A DNA stretch of 64,000 nucleotides. Source: Clostridium paraputrificum. Lineage in GTDB: Bacteria; Bacillota; Clostridia; Clostridiales; Clostridiaceae. Below the pieces are notes generated by a model, which made no database searches, was not told the DNA's origin, and saw only the letters and a list, made by a program, of their open reading frames with translations. Positions 8,948-17,659 of this stretch are shown piece after piece. The stretch is taken from NCBI RefSeq assembly GCF_900447045.1, contig NZ_UAWH01000014.1, positions 494,501 to 558,500 on the forward strand. Direction: 5' to 3'. How positions within the stretch are numbered: the first letter of the stretch is position 1; every line of letters begins with the position of its first letter. A program made the translations under genes and the position numbers.

Positions 8948-10468
8948 ATGGGAGAATCATATTGGATAGATTCATCTGAAGGAAGAACTTATGGACCATT
9001 ATCAGGCAGTGAAGACTGTCAGTGTGGCATTATAGGAGGAGGAATTGTTGGGTTAACTACAGCTTATTTATTAACTAAAAAAGGTAAGACAGTAGTTTTG
9101 GTTGATGCAAATAAGGTTGCACAAGGATGTACAGGAAGAAATACAGGTAAGGTAACAACACAACATAATATTATATATTCTAAAATTAAGAAAAAATACG
9201 ATTTAGAAAGAGCAAAAAGTTATTATGAGGGGAATAAAGAAGCTATAGAATTTGTAGAAAAAATAGTGAAAGAAAATAATATAGAATGTGAGTTTGAGAA
9301 GGGAACCTCCTATGTTTTTGCAGAAACAGATGAAGGGCTAAAGGAACTGAAAGAAGAGTATGAAGTTTGTAAGGAACTTGGGATAGATTGTGATTTTGTA
9401 GATGAGCTACCTATTCCAATAGAAAGTAAAGGGGCAGTTGCCTTTAATAACGTTGCAAGTATAAATCCAAAAATGTATTGCGATAGATTAGGAGATTTAG
9501 TAGTAAAGCAAGGTGGAAAAATATATGAAAATAGCCCTGTTACTCAAGTAGAAAGTGGAGAAAAGTGTTCTTTCCAAACTAGAGAAGGAAAATGGGTACA
9601 GTGTGAACAATTGGTTTTAGCATCACATTTCCCTTTTTATGATGGAGAAGGCTTCTTTTTTTCTAGGTTAGAGCCTAAGAAAACATATGCTGTAGCTGGA
9701 GATGTTCCAGAAGGATTTGTTGAAGGAATGTATGTAAATGTAGAAGACCCTAGTAGAAGTTTACATTATATGAATAAGGAAAACGAACATTTATTACTTA
9801 TTGTTGGTGATACTCATAAAATGGGAGATGATAAAAATATTAATCATTATGAAGTATTAAAGGAGTATGGTAGAGAGAAGTTTGGAATAAAAAATTATAG
9901 ATATGAGTGGTCCGCAGAGGATTATTTTACACCAGATTATATACCTTATATAGGACATTTAAATAGCAAAAATGAAAATATATATGTAGCAACTGGCTTC
10001 AGAAAGTGGGGAAATACAAATGGAACTCTTGCTGGAATTATTATATCAGACTTAATAGTTTCAAGTGAGTCTAAGTATAAAGACACATTTAATCCTTCAA
10101 GAGGAAAAGCTTTTTTATCAAAGGATTTTGTAAAGTTTAATATGGAAGTTGCCTATAATTATGTAAAAGGAAAGCTGAAAATAGGTGATATGGAAATTCA
10201 TCTAGAAGAGGGAGAAGGTAAGATAATAAATTTAAATGGAAGAAGATATGGTGCATATAAAGAAGGTAAACATAACGTCTACATAGTTGATATTACATGT
10301 ACTCATTTAGGTTGTGAATTAACATGGAATAATACTGATAAAACTTGGGATTGTCCTTGCCATGGATCAAGATTTAATTATAAAGGGGAAGTGTTAGAAG
10401 GACCTGCAACAGAAGCTTTAAAACCATATAAATGTGGAGAAAATAAAATTAATCCTAAGATAAAATAG
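8948..10468 (+). CDS. FAD-dependent oxidoreductase with C-terminal Rieske domain (YhfW-like)
   Basis: I choose the ATG at 8948, preceded by AGGAGG at 8936-8941, over the in-frame ATG at 8921. The 506-aa protein starts with a DAO-type FAD domain carrying GGGIVG at about residues 30-35. It ends with a Rieske [2Fe-2S] module: Cys451-x-His453 and Cys469-x2-His472 as cluster ligands, with Cys456 and Cys471 placed for the disulfide typical of true Rieske proteins. This fusion matches the Bacillus YhfW type. The substrate is unknown; family logic suggests oxidation of an amine or hydroxy acid with electrons passed to the cluster. Confidence 0.9.
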   Translation: MGESYWIDSSEGRTYGPLSGSEDCQCGIIGGGIVGLTTAYLLTKKGKTVVLVDANKVAQGCTGRNTGKVTTQHNIIYSKIKKKYDLERAKSYYEGNKEAIEFVEKIVKENNIECEFEKGTSYVFAETDEGLKELKEEYEVCKELGIDCDFVDELPIPIESKGAVAFNNVASINPKMYCDRLGDLVVKQGGKIYENSPVTQVESGEKCSFQTREGKWVQCEQLVLASHFPFYDGEGFFFSRLEPKKTYAVAGDVPEGFVEGMYVNVEDPSRSLHYMNKENEHLLLIVGDTHKMGDDKNINHYEVLKEYGREKFGIKNYRYEWSAEDYFTPDYIPYIGHLNSKNENIYVATGFRKWGNTNGTLAGIIISDLIVSSESKYKDTFNPSRGKAFLSKDFVKFNMEVAYNYVKGKLKIGDMEIHLEEGEGKIINLNGRRYGAYKEGKHNVYIVDITCTHLGCELTWNNTDKTWDCPCHGSRFNYKGEVLEGPATEALKPYKCGENKINPKIK

Positions 10469-10525
10469 ATTTATTTGCCATAAGAGGATATAATATTAGA
10501 ATAAATATGTAAAGGGGCGTTAAAT

Positions 10526-10909
10526 ATGGTTACTTTAGAAAATGAAAAACTAGAGGGATTTTTTAATGATGAAAATAATCCTATAAAAGATATTAGTGAA
10601 GAAACTATTATTAATATGATAAAAGATAGAAATGTTGATTTTGAAAAAGCATATTATTCTTTAAGTTGTGAAAGCTGTGGTGGTGAAAAAGTTGAAAATG
10701 AAAGAGCTTATAAGTTCTTAGAATATCATTTTTACATATATACTAAAGATGGCAAATATGTAACCAATAGTTTAGCTGTTGAGGAAGAAGGAAAATCTTT
10801 TAATAGACTTGAAAGAGAAGGTTTAGTAGATAATAGTTACATAGTAAGTATTATTGTATGTGCAGGATGTGGAGCTTTTAATATTGAAATAGAAGAGTTT
10901 GAAATATAG
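10526..10909 (+). CDS. Hypothetical protein with two CxxC motifs, 127 aa
   Basis: The acidic 127-aa protein has SCESCGG near residue 51 and VCAGCGA near residue 115. These four cysteines could form one zinc site. No membrane segment or known catalytic motif is visible, and I do not recognise the family. The ATG follows AAAGGGGCG. Its stop lies 10 bp ahead of the cyclophilin start, so the two are probably cotranscribed. Confidence 0.6.
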   Translation: MVTLENEKLEGFFNDENNPIKDISEETIINMIKDRNVDFEKAYYSLSCESCGGEKVENERAYKFLEYHFYIYTKDGKYVTNSLAVEEEGKSFNRLEREGLVDNSYIVSIIVCAGCGAFNIEIEEFEI

Positions 10910-10919
10910 GAGAATAACT

Positions 10920-11543
10920 ATGAGAAAGAGTAGATTAGGGAAAGTATTAATAATATTAATGACAATATCATTTATGTTAGTTGGTTGCGGTGTAAAAGAA
11001 TGGGGAGAAGAGGTAGCAGCTCCGAAGGACTTGCCAATAGCAACAATTAAAGTGAAAGATTATGGTACTATAGTAGCTGAATTATATCCTCAATATGCTC
11101 CTAATACAGTAAATAATTTTATTTCTCTTGCAAACAATGGATTTTATGATGGTATTACCTTTCATAGGATAGTTAAAGATTTTGTTATACAAGGTGGAGA
11201 TCCTGATGGCAATGGTACTGGAGGTCCAGGTTATTCAATAAGAGGAGAGTTTAAGGGAAATGGATATAAGTATAATACACTTGAACACGATGAGGGTGTA
11301 TTATCTATGGCTAGAGCAAAAGATAAGGATAGTGGAGGAAGTCAGTTCTTTATAGTTACTAAAAAGGCTAGTAATTTAGATGGAAGTTATGCAGGTTTTG
11401 GTAAGGTTATAGAAGGATTAGACATAGTTCACAAAATAGAAGGTGCTGAAGTATCAGGTGAAACTCCTAAAAAAGAAATAGTTATAGAAGAAATAAGAGT
11501 TGATACTAAAGGGGCTAATTATCCAGAGCCAGAAAAGTTATAA
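10920..11543 (+). CDS. Peptidyl-prolyl cis-trans isomerase, cyclophilin-type lipoprotein
   Basis: The ATG at 10920 (after TAGGAG) gives a lipoprotein signal with lipobox LVGC and Cys23 as the lipidated residue. The rest is a bacterial cyclophilin: FHRIVKDFVIQGGDP, GGPGYSIRGEF, LSMARA and GSQFFIVT contain the usual active-site Arg and Gln. The mature enzyme would sit on the outer face of the membrane and assist folding of exported proteins. Total length is 207 aa. A hairpin follows that reaches into the start region of the next small gene. Confidence 0.92.
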   Translation: MRKSRLGKVLIILMTISFMLVGCGVKEWGEEVAAPKDLPIATIKVKDYGTIVAELYPQYAPNTVNNFISLANNGFYDGITFHRIVKDFVIQGGDPDGNGTGGPGYSIRGEFKGNGYKYNTLEHDEGVLSMARAKDKDSGGSQFFIVTKKASNLDGSYAGFGKVIEGLDIVHKIEGAEVSGETPKKEIVIEEIRVDTKGANYPEPEKL

Positions 11544-11549
11544 TATTCA

Positions 11550-11590
11550 CCTCATAAATTTTATGGATATTTGAAATAATATTTATGAGG
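11550..11590 (+). promoter_or_regulatory. Hairpin whose 3' arm carries the ribosome binding site of the next gene
   Basis: CCTCATAAAT (11550-11559) pairs perfectly with ATTTATGAGG (11581-11590). The GAGG at the end of the 3' arm begins the ribosome binding site of the gene at 11603. The layout mirrors 8681-8759. There is no T-run, so hiding of the ribosome binding site is more likely than termination. Confidence 0.45.
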
Positions 11591-11602
11591 AGTGTGATAT
11601 TT

Positions 11603-11740
11603 ATGAAGGCTGATAAGAGAACAAATAATGGTCCACAAAAAGGACAAAGAAGACAAAAGCTACATGAAAATCAAAACAATGTAGGAAATGAAAATGAACC
11701 ATCATTTTTTGAAAATCATAATGGTGAACAATTGAAATAA
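11603..11740 (+). CDS. Small hydrophilic protein, 45 aa
   Basis: The ATG lies 12-13 nt after GAGGAG and opens a 45-codon frame ending in TAA. The product starts MKADKRTNNGPQKGQ and is rich in Asn, Gln, Lys and Glu with no hydrophobic segment. I do not recognise it. It could be a spore or cytosolic small protein like the one at 770. A strong bidirectional terminator follows, which supports a real transcript. Confidence 0.55.
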   Translation: MKADKRTNNGPQKGQRRQKLHENQNNVGNENEPSFFENHNGEQLK

Positions 11741-11745
11741 TTTAT

Positions 11746-11791
11746 AAAGAAGCTGTTGTAAAGTAAATAACTATTTTACAATAGCTTCTTT
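11746..11791. terminator. Bidirectional terminator
   Basis: AAAGAAGCT-TTGTAAA pairs with TTTACAA-AGCTTCTTT around a short loop, with T-rich flanks in both directions. It separates the convergent small-protein gene and ytaF. Confidence 0.8.
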
Positions 11792-11794
11792 GTT

Positions 11795-12418
11795 TTAGAT
11801 AATTTTACTTATAGCTAAAACCATAAGTATTACCCCTGAAAGCCAGGATAAATTGATATTTGATTTTTCAACTAATTTTTTACCAATAAAACTACCTACT
11901 ATAACAGCAAGAAAACCTATTAAGAAACATAATAAAATGGTTTGTATATATGCACTACCTGCTAAACTACTACCGAATCCAACAGCTAAGCTATCAAATG
12001 AAAGGGCAATAGCAAGATAAAGGGATTCTTTAACTGATAGTTCTTTTGATTTATCAAGGTCAGCCTTTGTTTCATCAGCATAAACTTGTAATATAAAATT
12101 AAAATCAAATAATCTAAAAGAAAAGGATTTTTCTTTATTTAAGTGTTTTTGAATATAGGTTTTAAATAAGCTTTCGAATAATCTATATATACCTAAAACC
12201 ATTAGTATAGAGAAGCTTAAGGTTATAGGAAGTGTTCCTGGTAAAAAGTCTTTTATTAATCCACCAATAAATAATGATATTCCTAAAATTACAGAGCCAA
12301 CAATACTAATGACTATAGAGGAAATGATAGGGATTTTTATTTTATTGCTTCCATATGCCATGCTAGCCACAAAAGCATCTATACAAATTGAAGAAACTAA
12401 TAATAATGATTCTATCAT
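11795..12418 (-). CDS. ytaF: Sporulation membrane protein YtaF (MntP-like fold)
   Basis: The 207-aa protein has six membrane segments in two similar halves. Each half starts with the short motif SICIDAFVASMAYGSNKIK or ALSFDSLAVGFGSSL, in which conserved Asp residues sit in the membrane as in MntP-type manganese exporters. A charged loop of about 50 residues joins the halves. This arrangement is that of YtaF, which is made during sporulation in Bacillus. Its presence supports a spore-forming host. The gene is monocistronic. Confidence 0.85.
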   Translation of the reverse strand: MIESLLLVSSICIDAFVASMAYGSNKIKIPIISSIVISIVGSVILGISLFIGGLIKDFLPGTLPITLSFSILMVLGIYRLFESLFKTYIQKHLNKEKSFSFRLFDFNFILQVYADETKADLDKSKELSVKESLYLAIALSFDSLAVGFGSSLAGSAYIQTILLCFLIGFLAVIVGSFIGKKLVEKSNINLSWLSGVILMVLAISKII

Positions 12419-12484
12419 AGATATACCTCGACAAATTTCTAGTTATTAGTATATATATGATTAAAATATTACTTTAGTTACAAG

Positions 12485-12512
12485 AAGAACTCCCTAATTT
12501 TTAGGGAGTTCT
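12485..12512. terminator. Terminator overlapping the end of the phosphatase gene
   Basis: AGAACTCCCTAA pairs with TTAGGGAGTTCT. On the minus strand it is followed by a T/C-rich tail. The 3' end of the phosphatase gene lies inside the stem. Confidence 0.65.
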
Positions 12513-13405
12513 GTAGTTGATGTATATGGAGTTATGTTATTTTGCTTAATCCAATCGCTCCAAGTTGTTTTGAAATTATCATTATTTTCTTTGGTATATT
12601 TATAGAAGTTTCTTAGGAATAAAACTCTTTTATTTTCATCTCCTGGTTTAAATAAGTTAAAACCACCTAATAGAAACTGTCTTTTTATAATATCATCTAA
12701 ACTTACATTTTTAGAATTTTTCATCATATCAAAGAGTGACATAAAAGTTGTTGTTCTACCAATGCCTTCTTTACAATGAAAGTGAAGCCAGTAATTATTA
12801 GGTAAATGCGTAACGAACTTTACAAATTGATCTACTGATTCATCAGTAGGTCTATCACCGTCAGTTACCGCTATTCTTAAATATTTTACATTATTTGATG
12901 AAACTAGTTTACTTTCATTTTCAACAACTGTTGGTATTAATGTATGCTTTCCATTGTCCAAAGTAATAGATTTACCAAAAGGAATTTCTGACAATTGCTT
13001 AGCTTCCTTAGCGATAACTTCTTTATAATTAAGACCAGCATTAGCTTTATCCCCAGGACCATACCAGCTTACAGCATTACCATTAATAAACCCATGTGAT
13101 TCTTGTCTTAAATCTATATCCCAAAATTCATTTTTTGTATTGATATTCTTTTTTAAATTTAAGAATGAGAGTGAAGTGAATTGATAACTACCTGATATAT
13201 TTAGGTTTTCAAGTCCTGTAGTGTTTCCACCACCTTTTATAACATTAGATAAATCAGCAGTTTTCCTAAAATTATGTGGAAGTGAGTCTGTATTTTCATA
13301 ATCAAGTGATAAATAGACTTGTTCTACTTCCTTAGCAGAAATAGATAATGGTGATAATAAAGAAAATATTAGAATTGAAGATATAATCTTTAAATATTTT
13401 TTCAT
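12494..13405 (-). CDS. Secreted PTP-like (cysteine phytase-type) phosphatase
   Basis: I choose the ATG at 13405, which starts directly at the signal peptide (MKKYLKIISS, cleavage near residue 24), over an upstream in-frame ATG. The mature 280-aa protein has the phosphatase P-loop HCKEGIGRTT with Cys211 and Arg217, and a general-acid loop TDGDRPTDESVDQF (Asp184). The pairing of TDxxxPT with this P-loop is that of PTP-like inositol-phosphate phosphatases (PhyA type), so an inositol polyphosphate or phosphotyrosine substrate outside the cell is plausible. The gene is monocistronic. Confidence 0.8.
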   Translation of the reverse strand: MKKYLKIISSILIFSLLSPLSISAKEVEQVYLSLDYENTDSLPHNFRKTADLSNVIKGGGNTTGLENLNISGSYQFTSLSFLNLKKNINTKNEFWDIDLRQESHGFINGNAVSWYGPGDKANAGLNYKEVIAKEAKQLSEIPFGKSITLDNGKHTLIPTVVENESKLVSSNNVKYLRIAVTDGDRPTDESVDQFVKFVTHLPNNYWLHFHCKEGIGRTTTFMSLFDMMKNSKNVSLDDIIKRQFLLGGFNLFKPGDENKRVLFLRNFYKYTKENNDNFKTTWSDWIKQNNITPYTSTTELPKN

Positions 13406-13521
13406 ATAATTACCTACTTTCTCTTTATAAAATCTATAGTTAGTATTCCATAACATGTGAAAAATTATGATATAATTACATAGAATGTTAAGCTTAATGA
13501 ATAAACGGAGGATGGAAATTG

Positions 13522-14328
13522 ATGTACAAGATTATAGCATTAGATATGGATGGAACTTTATTAAATGATGATAAGATTATTACAGAGGTGACTAAAAAAG
13601 CACTTCAATCAGTAAGGAAAAAAGGGGTAAAGGTTGTACTAGCTTCTGGAAGACCTATAGATGGATTAAGAAGATATTTAGATGAATTAGGATTAGTAGA
13701 TGATAATGAATATGTATTAAGCTACAATGGGTGTTTAGTTCAAGAAACTAAGAGTGAAAAAATAATTTCGGAAAAAGGACTAAAGGGAAGTGATCTTCAC
13801 TATATTTATAATTTTGCAAGGGAGTTTGGAGTTAATATACATGCTTTTTCTCCAACAAGAGGGCTAATAACTCCTAAAAATAGTAAGTATACTGAAGTAG
13901 AAGCTGAGATTAATAAAATAGATATAAATATATGTGACTTTAATGAAATATCAGAAGATGAAAGCATTATAAAAATAATGCTTATAGATGAACCAGATGT
14001 ATTAGATAAGGCAATAGAGAAACTTCCAAAGGAAGTTGGAGAAAAATATAATTTAGCAAAGAGCACTCCATATTTCTTTGAAATAATAAATAAAGAGTCT
14101 AATAAAGGGTTAGGCTTAAAAGCATTAGCAGATTATTTAAATGTTGATAAAGATGAAATAATAGCTGTAGGGGATGCTGGAAATGATTTAGATATGATTG
14201 AGTTCGCAGGACTTGGAGTGGCTATGGAAAATGGGCATAGTAATGTAAAGGAAGCAGCAAACTATATAACAAAGAGCAATAACGAAGACGGTGTTGCTGA
14301 AGTTGTTAAAAAATTTATTCTAAAATAG
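13522..14328 (+). CDS. Cof-type HAD hydrolase
   Basis: The ATG at 13522 follows GGAGGA. The 268-aa protein starts with DMDGTLLNDD (nucleophile Asp8 and Asp10), has ASGRP as motif II, the KGLGLKAL Lys region and GDAGNDLDMI as motif IV. This is the Cof/YidA type with a C2 cap and a broad sugar-phosphate or flavin-phosphate substrate range. It is the first gene of a run of four on the + strand (to 16721) with short gaps. Confidence 0.92.
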   Translation: MYKIIALDMDGTLLNDDKIITEVTKKALQSVRKKGVKVVLASGRPIDGLRRYLDELGLVDDNEYVLSYNGCLVQETKSEKIISEKGLKGSDLHYIYNFAREFGVNIHAFSPTRGLITPKNSKYTEVEAEINKIDINICDFNEISEDESIIKIMLIDEPDVLDKAIEKLPKEVGEKYNLAKSTPYFFEIINKESNKGLGLKALADYLNVDKDEIIAVGDAGNDLDMIEFAGLGVAMENGHSNVKEAANYITKSNNEDGVAEVVKKFILK

Positions 14329-14347
14329 AATAGTAAGAGGTGAGAAG

Positions 14348-15001
14348 GTGCCTAATAAATATGGTAATCTACAAAAGATTTATAATGGGAAAAGAAAATA
14401 TGGTATAACACCACATATTCCTGGAGGATTTATTCTGCCTGAAACTTTAGAGAAAATAGCAAGGGTTGTTAAAAAATACAACGGAGTAATAAAGATAACA
14501 TCAGGTCAAAGAATATTAATAACAAACCTTGAAGAAAAAGATTTAGAAAATATATGGAATGAACTAGAAATGGAGCCAGCAGTTAAGGAACAGAATTCTG
14601 TTAAAAATGTAGAGATATGTCCAGCTGGATTCTGTAAAAGATCTAAGTTTAATACTATAGGAACTGGAATGAAGCTATTAAATAAATATCAATGGATGAG
14701 TATGCCTTGTAGAAGTAAGATAGGTGTAGCAGGTTGTAGAAATGCCTGCGGAAGTGTCTATAGTAAAGATGTAGGGGTAATAGCTGATAAGGATGGATTC
14801 ATAGTTACAGCAGGAGGTTCGGCAGGTTATAATCCTAGGATAGCGGATATAATAGTAGATAAAGTTGATGAGAAGATGGCTTTAGAAATAATAGACAATA
14901 TCTTTAACTATTATATAGAAAATGCAGAAATGGGAGAGAAGTTAGGCTTTTTTATTGATAGAATAGGAATAGAAGAATTTAAGAAAAGTGTTTTGAAATA
15001 G
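14348..15001 (+). CDS. Small siroheme/4Fe-4S sulfite-nitrite reductase-like protein
   Basis: The gene uses a GTG start at 14348, preceded by GAGGTGAG. The 217-aa protein contains a half-size sulfite/nitrite reductase domain. Cys91 and Cys96 (CPAGFC) with Cys130 and Cys134 (GVAGCRNACGS) form the 4Fe-4S/siroheme site. The segment ITSGQRILITN at 50-60 matches the substrate-side half repeat. There is no ferredoxin insertion, unlike the proteins at 29015 and 34437. It may be a low-molecular-weight assimilatory-type sulfite reductase; the electron donor is unknown. It lies between HAD and GNAT genes rather than in the asr cluster. Confidence 0.75.
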   Translation: MPNKYGNLQKIYNGKRKYGITPHIPGGFILPETLEKIARVVKKYNGVIKITSGQRILITNLEEKDLENIWNELEMEPAVKEQNSVKNVEICPAGFCKRSKFNTIGTGMKLLNKYQWMSMPCRSKIGVAGCRNACGSVYSKDVGVIADKDGFIVTAGGSAGYNPRIADIIVDKVDEKMALEIIDNIFNYYIENAEMGEKLGFFIDRIGIEEFKKSVLK

Positions 15002-15015
15002 AGTTGGAGAGAAAT

Positions 15016-15570
15016 ATGATTAAGAAAATTAATTTAAAGAGGAAAGATGGTAAGATAATACAAGGAATATTAAAGAAGCTTGATGAATCATATATTAATA
15101 GGATTATGAGGTTTCAAGATGAAATTGTTGAAGGACTTGAGAATAAAGAGTTATATTTTCCAAGTAAGGAGGAAGAATTCTTACAATTTATATCTAATAA
15201 AGGAAATATAATTGGATGTGTTACTGAAGATGACGATCTTATAGCTATAGGTGTATATTGCAAATTAGGCTATGATGAAGATAACTACGGCTATGATATT
15301 GGAATTAATGGAGAGGAACTATTAAAGGTAGGACAAATTGAATCAACATTAGTAAAAGAAAGCTTTAGAGGCAACAAGCTACAAAAGATAATATGTGAGT
15401 TATTAGAAGATATTGCAAAAGAAAATGGCACCTTAATTATGAGTGCCACTGCTTCACCGTATAATCCTTATAGTGTAAATACATTTTTAGATTTAGGCTA
15501 TGAAATAGCTAAAGATAAAATTAAGTATGGTGGATTAAGAAGGTATGTATTGGTGAAGAGATTTAGTTAG
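15016..15570 (+). CDS. GNAT family N-acetyltransferase
   Basis: The ATG at 15016 follows GGAGAG. The 184-aa protein shows the GNAT core: a V/I-rich strand around 100-115 (VGQIESTLV), the acetyl-CoA loop KESFRGNKLQ (a variant of the R/Q-x-x-G-x-G/A motif) and a C-terminal NTFLDLGYE segment. The substrate is unknown. It is spaced 14 bp from the siroheme gene and 14 bp from the permease gene, so it belongs to the same transcript. Confidence 0.75.
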   Translation: MIKKINLKRKDGKIIQGILKKLDESYINRIMRFQDEIVEGLENKELYFPSKEEEFLQFISNKGNIIGCVTEDDDLIAIGVYCKLGYDEDNYGYDIGINGEELLKVGQIESTLVKESFRGNKLQKIICELLEDIAKENGTLIMSATASPYNPYSVNTFLDLGYEIAKDKIKYGGLRRYVLVKRFS

Positions 15571-15584
15571 ATGGAGATGATAAA

Positions 15585-16721
15585 GTGAGTAATATGAAAG
15601 ATCCAAAATTTAAATCTAATTTGTTATTAGCTACCTATGTAGTTGTACTAGCCTTTATATTCATAAATATTAAATCTGTAGGAAACATATTTGGTTCTAC
15701 AATGGGAATGTTAAAGCCATTTTTAATAGCTATATGTATAGCTTTTGTACTTAATATACCAATGAAATTTTATGAAGAGAAGGTTTTAGATAAGGTTATA
15801 AAGCAACCTAAAAAGCGTAGACCTTTGGCAATAATATTAACTATTATTACAATAATAGCAATTGTTGTTGGGCTAGTACTATTTATAATTCCTCAACTTG
15901 TAGAAAGTGGATCAACTTTGGTAAAGAACATACCTGATTACGTTAAAACACTAGAAATGTTTATGGCAGAACATTTCAGTAAAACTGAAGTTTTTGATGA
16001 ACTTTGGAATCAGGTTTTATCTATGGGAGAAAATATAATAAAAGTTGTTGGACAGGTTACAGGAAGTCTTGTTAGCCAAGTAGTAGATATAACTGTTGGG
16101 GTTACATCAACAATAATTAATTTCTTTATGGGAATATTAATAGCTATATATATTCTTTTAAGTAAAGAGAAGTTAGGAATACAAGCAAAGAAAATTCTTT
16201 ATGCATTTTTTGATAGAATTAAAGCAAATAAGGTTATGGAAGTAGCTAGAATATCACATGATAAGTTTTCTAAGTTTATAACAGGTCAATGTATTGAAGC
16301 TGTTATATTGGGTGGATTATGTTTTATTGGTATGACTATCTTTAGTATGCCATATGCCTTACTTGTAAGTACAATAATAGGTGTAACAGCATTAGTGCCT
16401 ATATTTGGGGCATTAATAGGTACAATACCTGCTGCATTTATAATTTTCATGGTTGAACCAATGACAGCAGTATGGTTTGTAATTCTTATAGTTGTAATTC
16501 AACAGATAGAAGGAAACTTAATTTATCCTATGGTTGTTGGAAATTCTATTGGATTATCTGCAATTTGGGTATTACTTGCTATTACAGTAGGTGGAAGTAC
16601 ATTTGGTATTTTAGGTATATTAATAGGAATTCCTTTATTTGGAGTGTTGTATACTTTACTTTCAACTATAACTAATAGTAAGTTAAAGGAAAAAAACATA
16701 AAGGTGGAAGACATAGATTAG
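15585..16721 (+). CDS. AI-2E family (PerM-like) membrane transporter
   Basis: The GTG at 15585, 9 nt after GGAG, is the likely start. The 378-aa protein has a hydrophobic N-terminus, a soluble segment at about 95-150, and a C-terminal bundle with LVPIFGALIGTIPA and QQIEGNLIYPMVVGNSIGLS, which are signature stretches of the family. Members were named for autoinducer-2 export, but several work as ion or proton-linked carriers, so the substrate stays open. It is the last gene of the unit that begins at 13522. Confidence 0.9.
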   Translation: MSNMKDPKFKSNLLLATYVVVLAFIFINIKSVGNIFGSTMGMLKPFLIAICIAFVLNIPMKFYEEKVLDKVIKQPKKRRPLAIILTIITIIAIVVGLVLFIIPQLVESGSTLVKNIPDYVKTLEMFMAEHFSKTEVFDELWNQVLSMGENIIKVVGQVTGSLVSQVVDITVGVTSTIINFFMGILIAIYILLSKEKLGIQAKKILYAFFDRIKANKVMEVARISHDKFSKFITGQCIEAVILGGLCFIGMTIFSMPYALLVSTIIGVTALVPIFGALIGTIPAAFIIFMVEPMTAVWFVILIVVIQQIEGNLIYPMVVGNSIGLSAIWVLLAITVGGSTFGILGILIGIPLFGVLYTLLSTITNSKLKEKNIKVEDID

Positions 16722-16765
16722 GTAAAAGTTACTAGTTATGAGGTACGAGGTAAGAATGGAAATAA

Positions 16766-16800
16766 AGAGACTCTGCAGTTTTTGTAGAGTTTCTTTTTGA
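16766..16800 (+). terminator. Terminator after PerM-like gene
   Basis: GAGACTCTGCA pairs with TGTAGAGTTTC, including two G-T pairs, and is followed by TTTTT. Confidence 0.7.
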
Positions 16801-16936
16801 ATAAGAAAGGATAAGCGTTTTACTTTCTTGGAGCGTAGCTATGTAACAAGCAAAATAAATATCCACTCCACTTTTTTCTTAATTAATTATTTATTTCTGG
16901 AAACAATAGTATTGAAGTGTTTTTAGGAGTGATGTT
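16801..16936 (+). repeat. Gene-free stretch with downstream repeat, copy D
   Basis: No gene is visible between the terminator and 16937. At 16843-16880 the sequence GTAACAAG, then AAATAAATATCCACTCC and a T-run, matches the TAAATATCCAC half of the repeats at 2261, 19368 and 28166. The TTACCTTAAGT half is missing. Confidence 0.5.
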
Positions 16937-17659
16937 ATGAAAAAAGACAGGTATATGTTTAAGTTTATATTAGCACTAATAGTTGCATCTTTAATATTAT
17001 ATTTAATTAATTATGCTATTTTTAAAGATTTACACCATATAGGAATGTTTTTTACAGAGGATTTGGCTTTTATTCCAATTGAAGTATTAGTAACTGTATT
17101 AATTATTGAAAGAGCATTAGAAAAAAGAGAAAAGAAGCATAAATTACAAAAGATAAACCTTTTAATTGAGATTTTTTTCGAAGAGGTTGGTAATCAACTG
17201 TTAAGGACAATTGCAAAAAGAGACAATGGTTGTGATGAATTGTGCTCTGTTATACCTAAAATAGGGGATAGTATTATAAAGGATTTTAATGAGATAAAGG
17301 AAAGAATTGAAAGATATAGTTGTAAATTAAATTTTAATAAAGAAGATATAGAGGATATTTATACTAATCTAAATGAGAATAAAGAGACATTATTTAGATT
17401 TATAGAGAATCCATACTTAGATGAACATGATATTTTTACAGATTTATTACAAGCAGCAGTACACTTACATAGTGAGATAAAGCTTAGAAAAAGCAAGGTG
17501 GATTTAACAAGTGAAGATATATCTCATTTAAACAGCGATATTTTAAGGTTATATAAATATTTAACTAAGGAATGGATAGTTTATATGAAATATATTGAAA
17601 AAGAATATCCATTCCTATATAGTTTTGCTTTAAAGAATATTCCCTTTAAGCAATGTTAG
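16937..17659 (+). CDS. Membrane protein with cytoplasmic helical domain, 240 aa
   Basis: There are two membrane segments at about residues 9-27 and 42-56, followed by a charged helical domain of about 180 residues with coiled-coil character (ERALEKREKKHKLQK). No enzymatic motif is seen and the family is not recognised. The start follows TAGGAGTGATGTT. Its stop overlaps the stop of the convergent patatin gene by 4 bp, so neither transcript has its own terminator inside the gap. Confidence 0.6.
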   Translation: MKKDRYMFKFILALIVASLILYLINYAIFKDLHHIGMFFTEDLAFIPIEVLVTVLIIERALEKREKKHKLQKINLLIEIFFEEVGNQLLRTIAKRDNGCDELCSVIPKIGDSIIKDFNEIKERIERYSCKLNFNKEDIEDIYTNLNENKETLFRFIENPYLDEHDIFTDLLQAAVHLHSEIKLRKSKVDLTSEDISHLNSDILRLYKYLTKEWIVYMKYIEKEYPFLYSFALKNIPFKQC

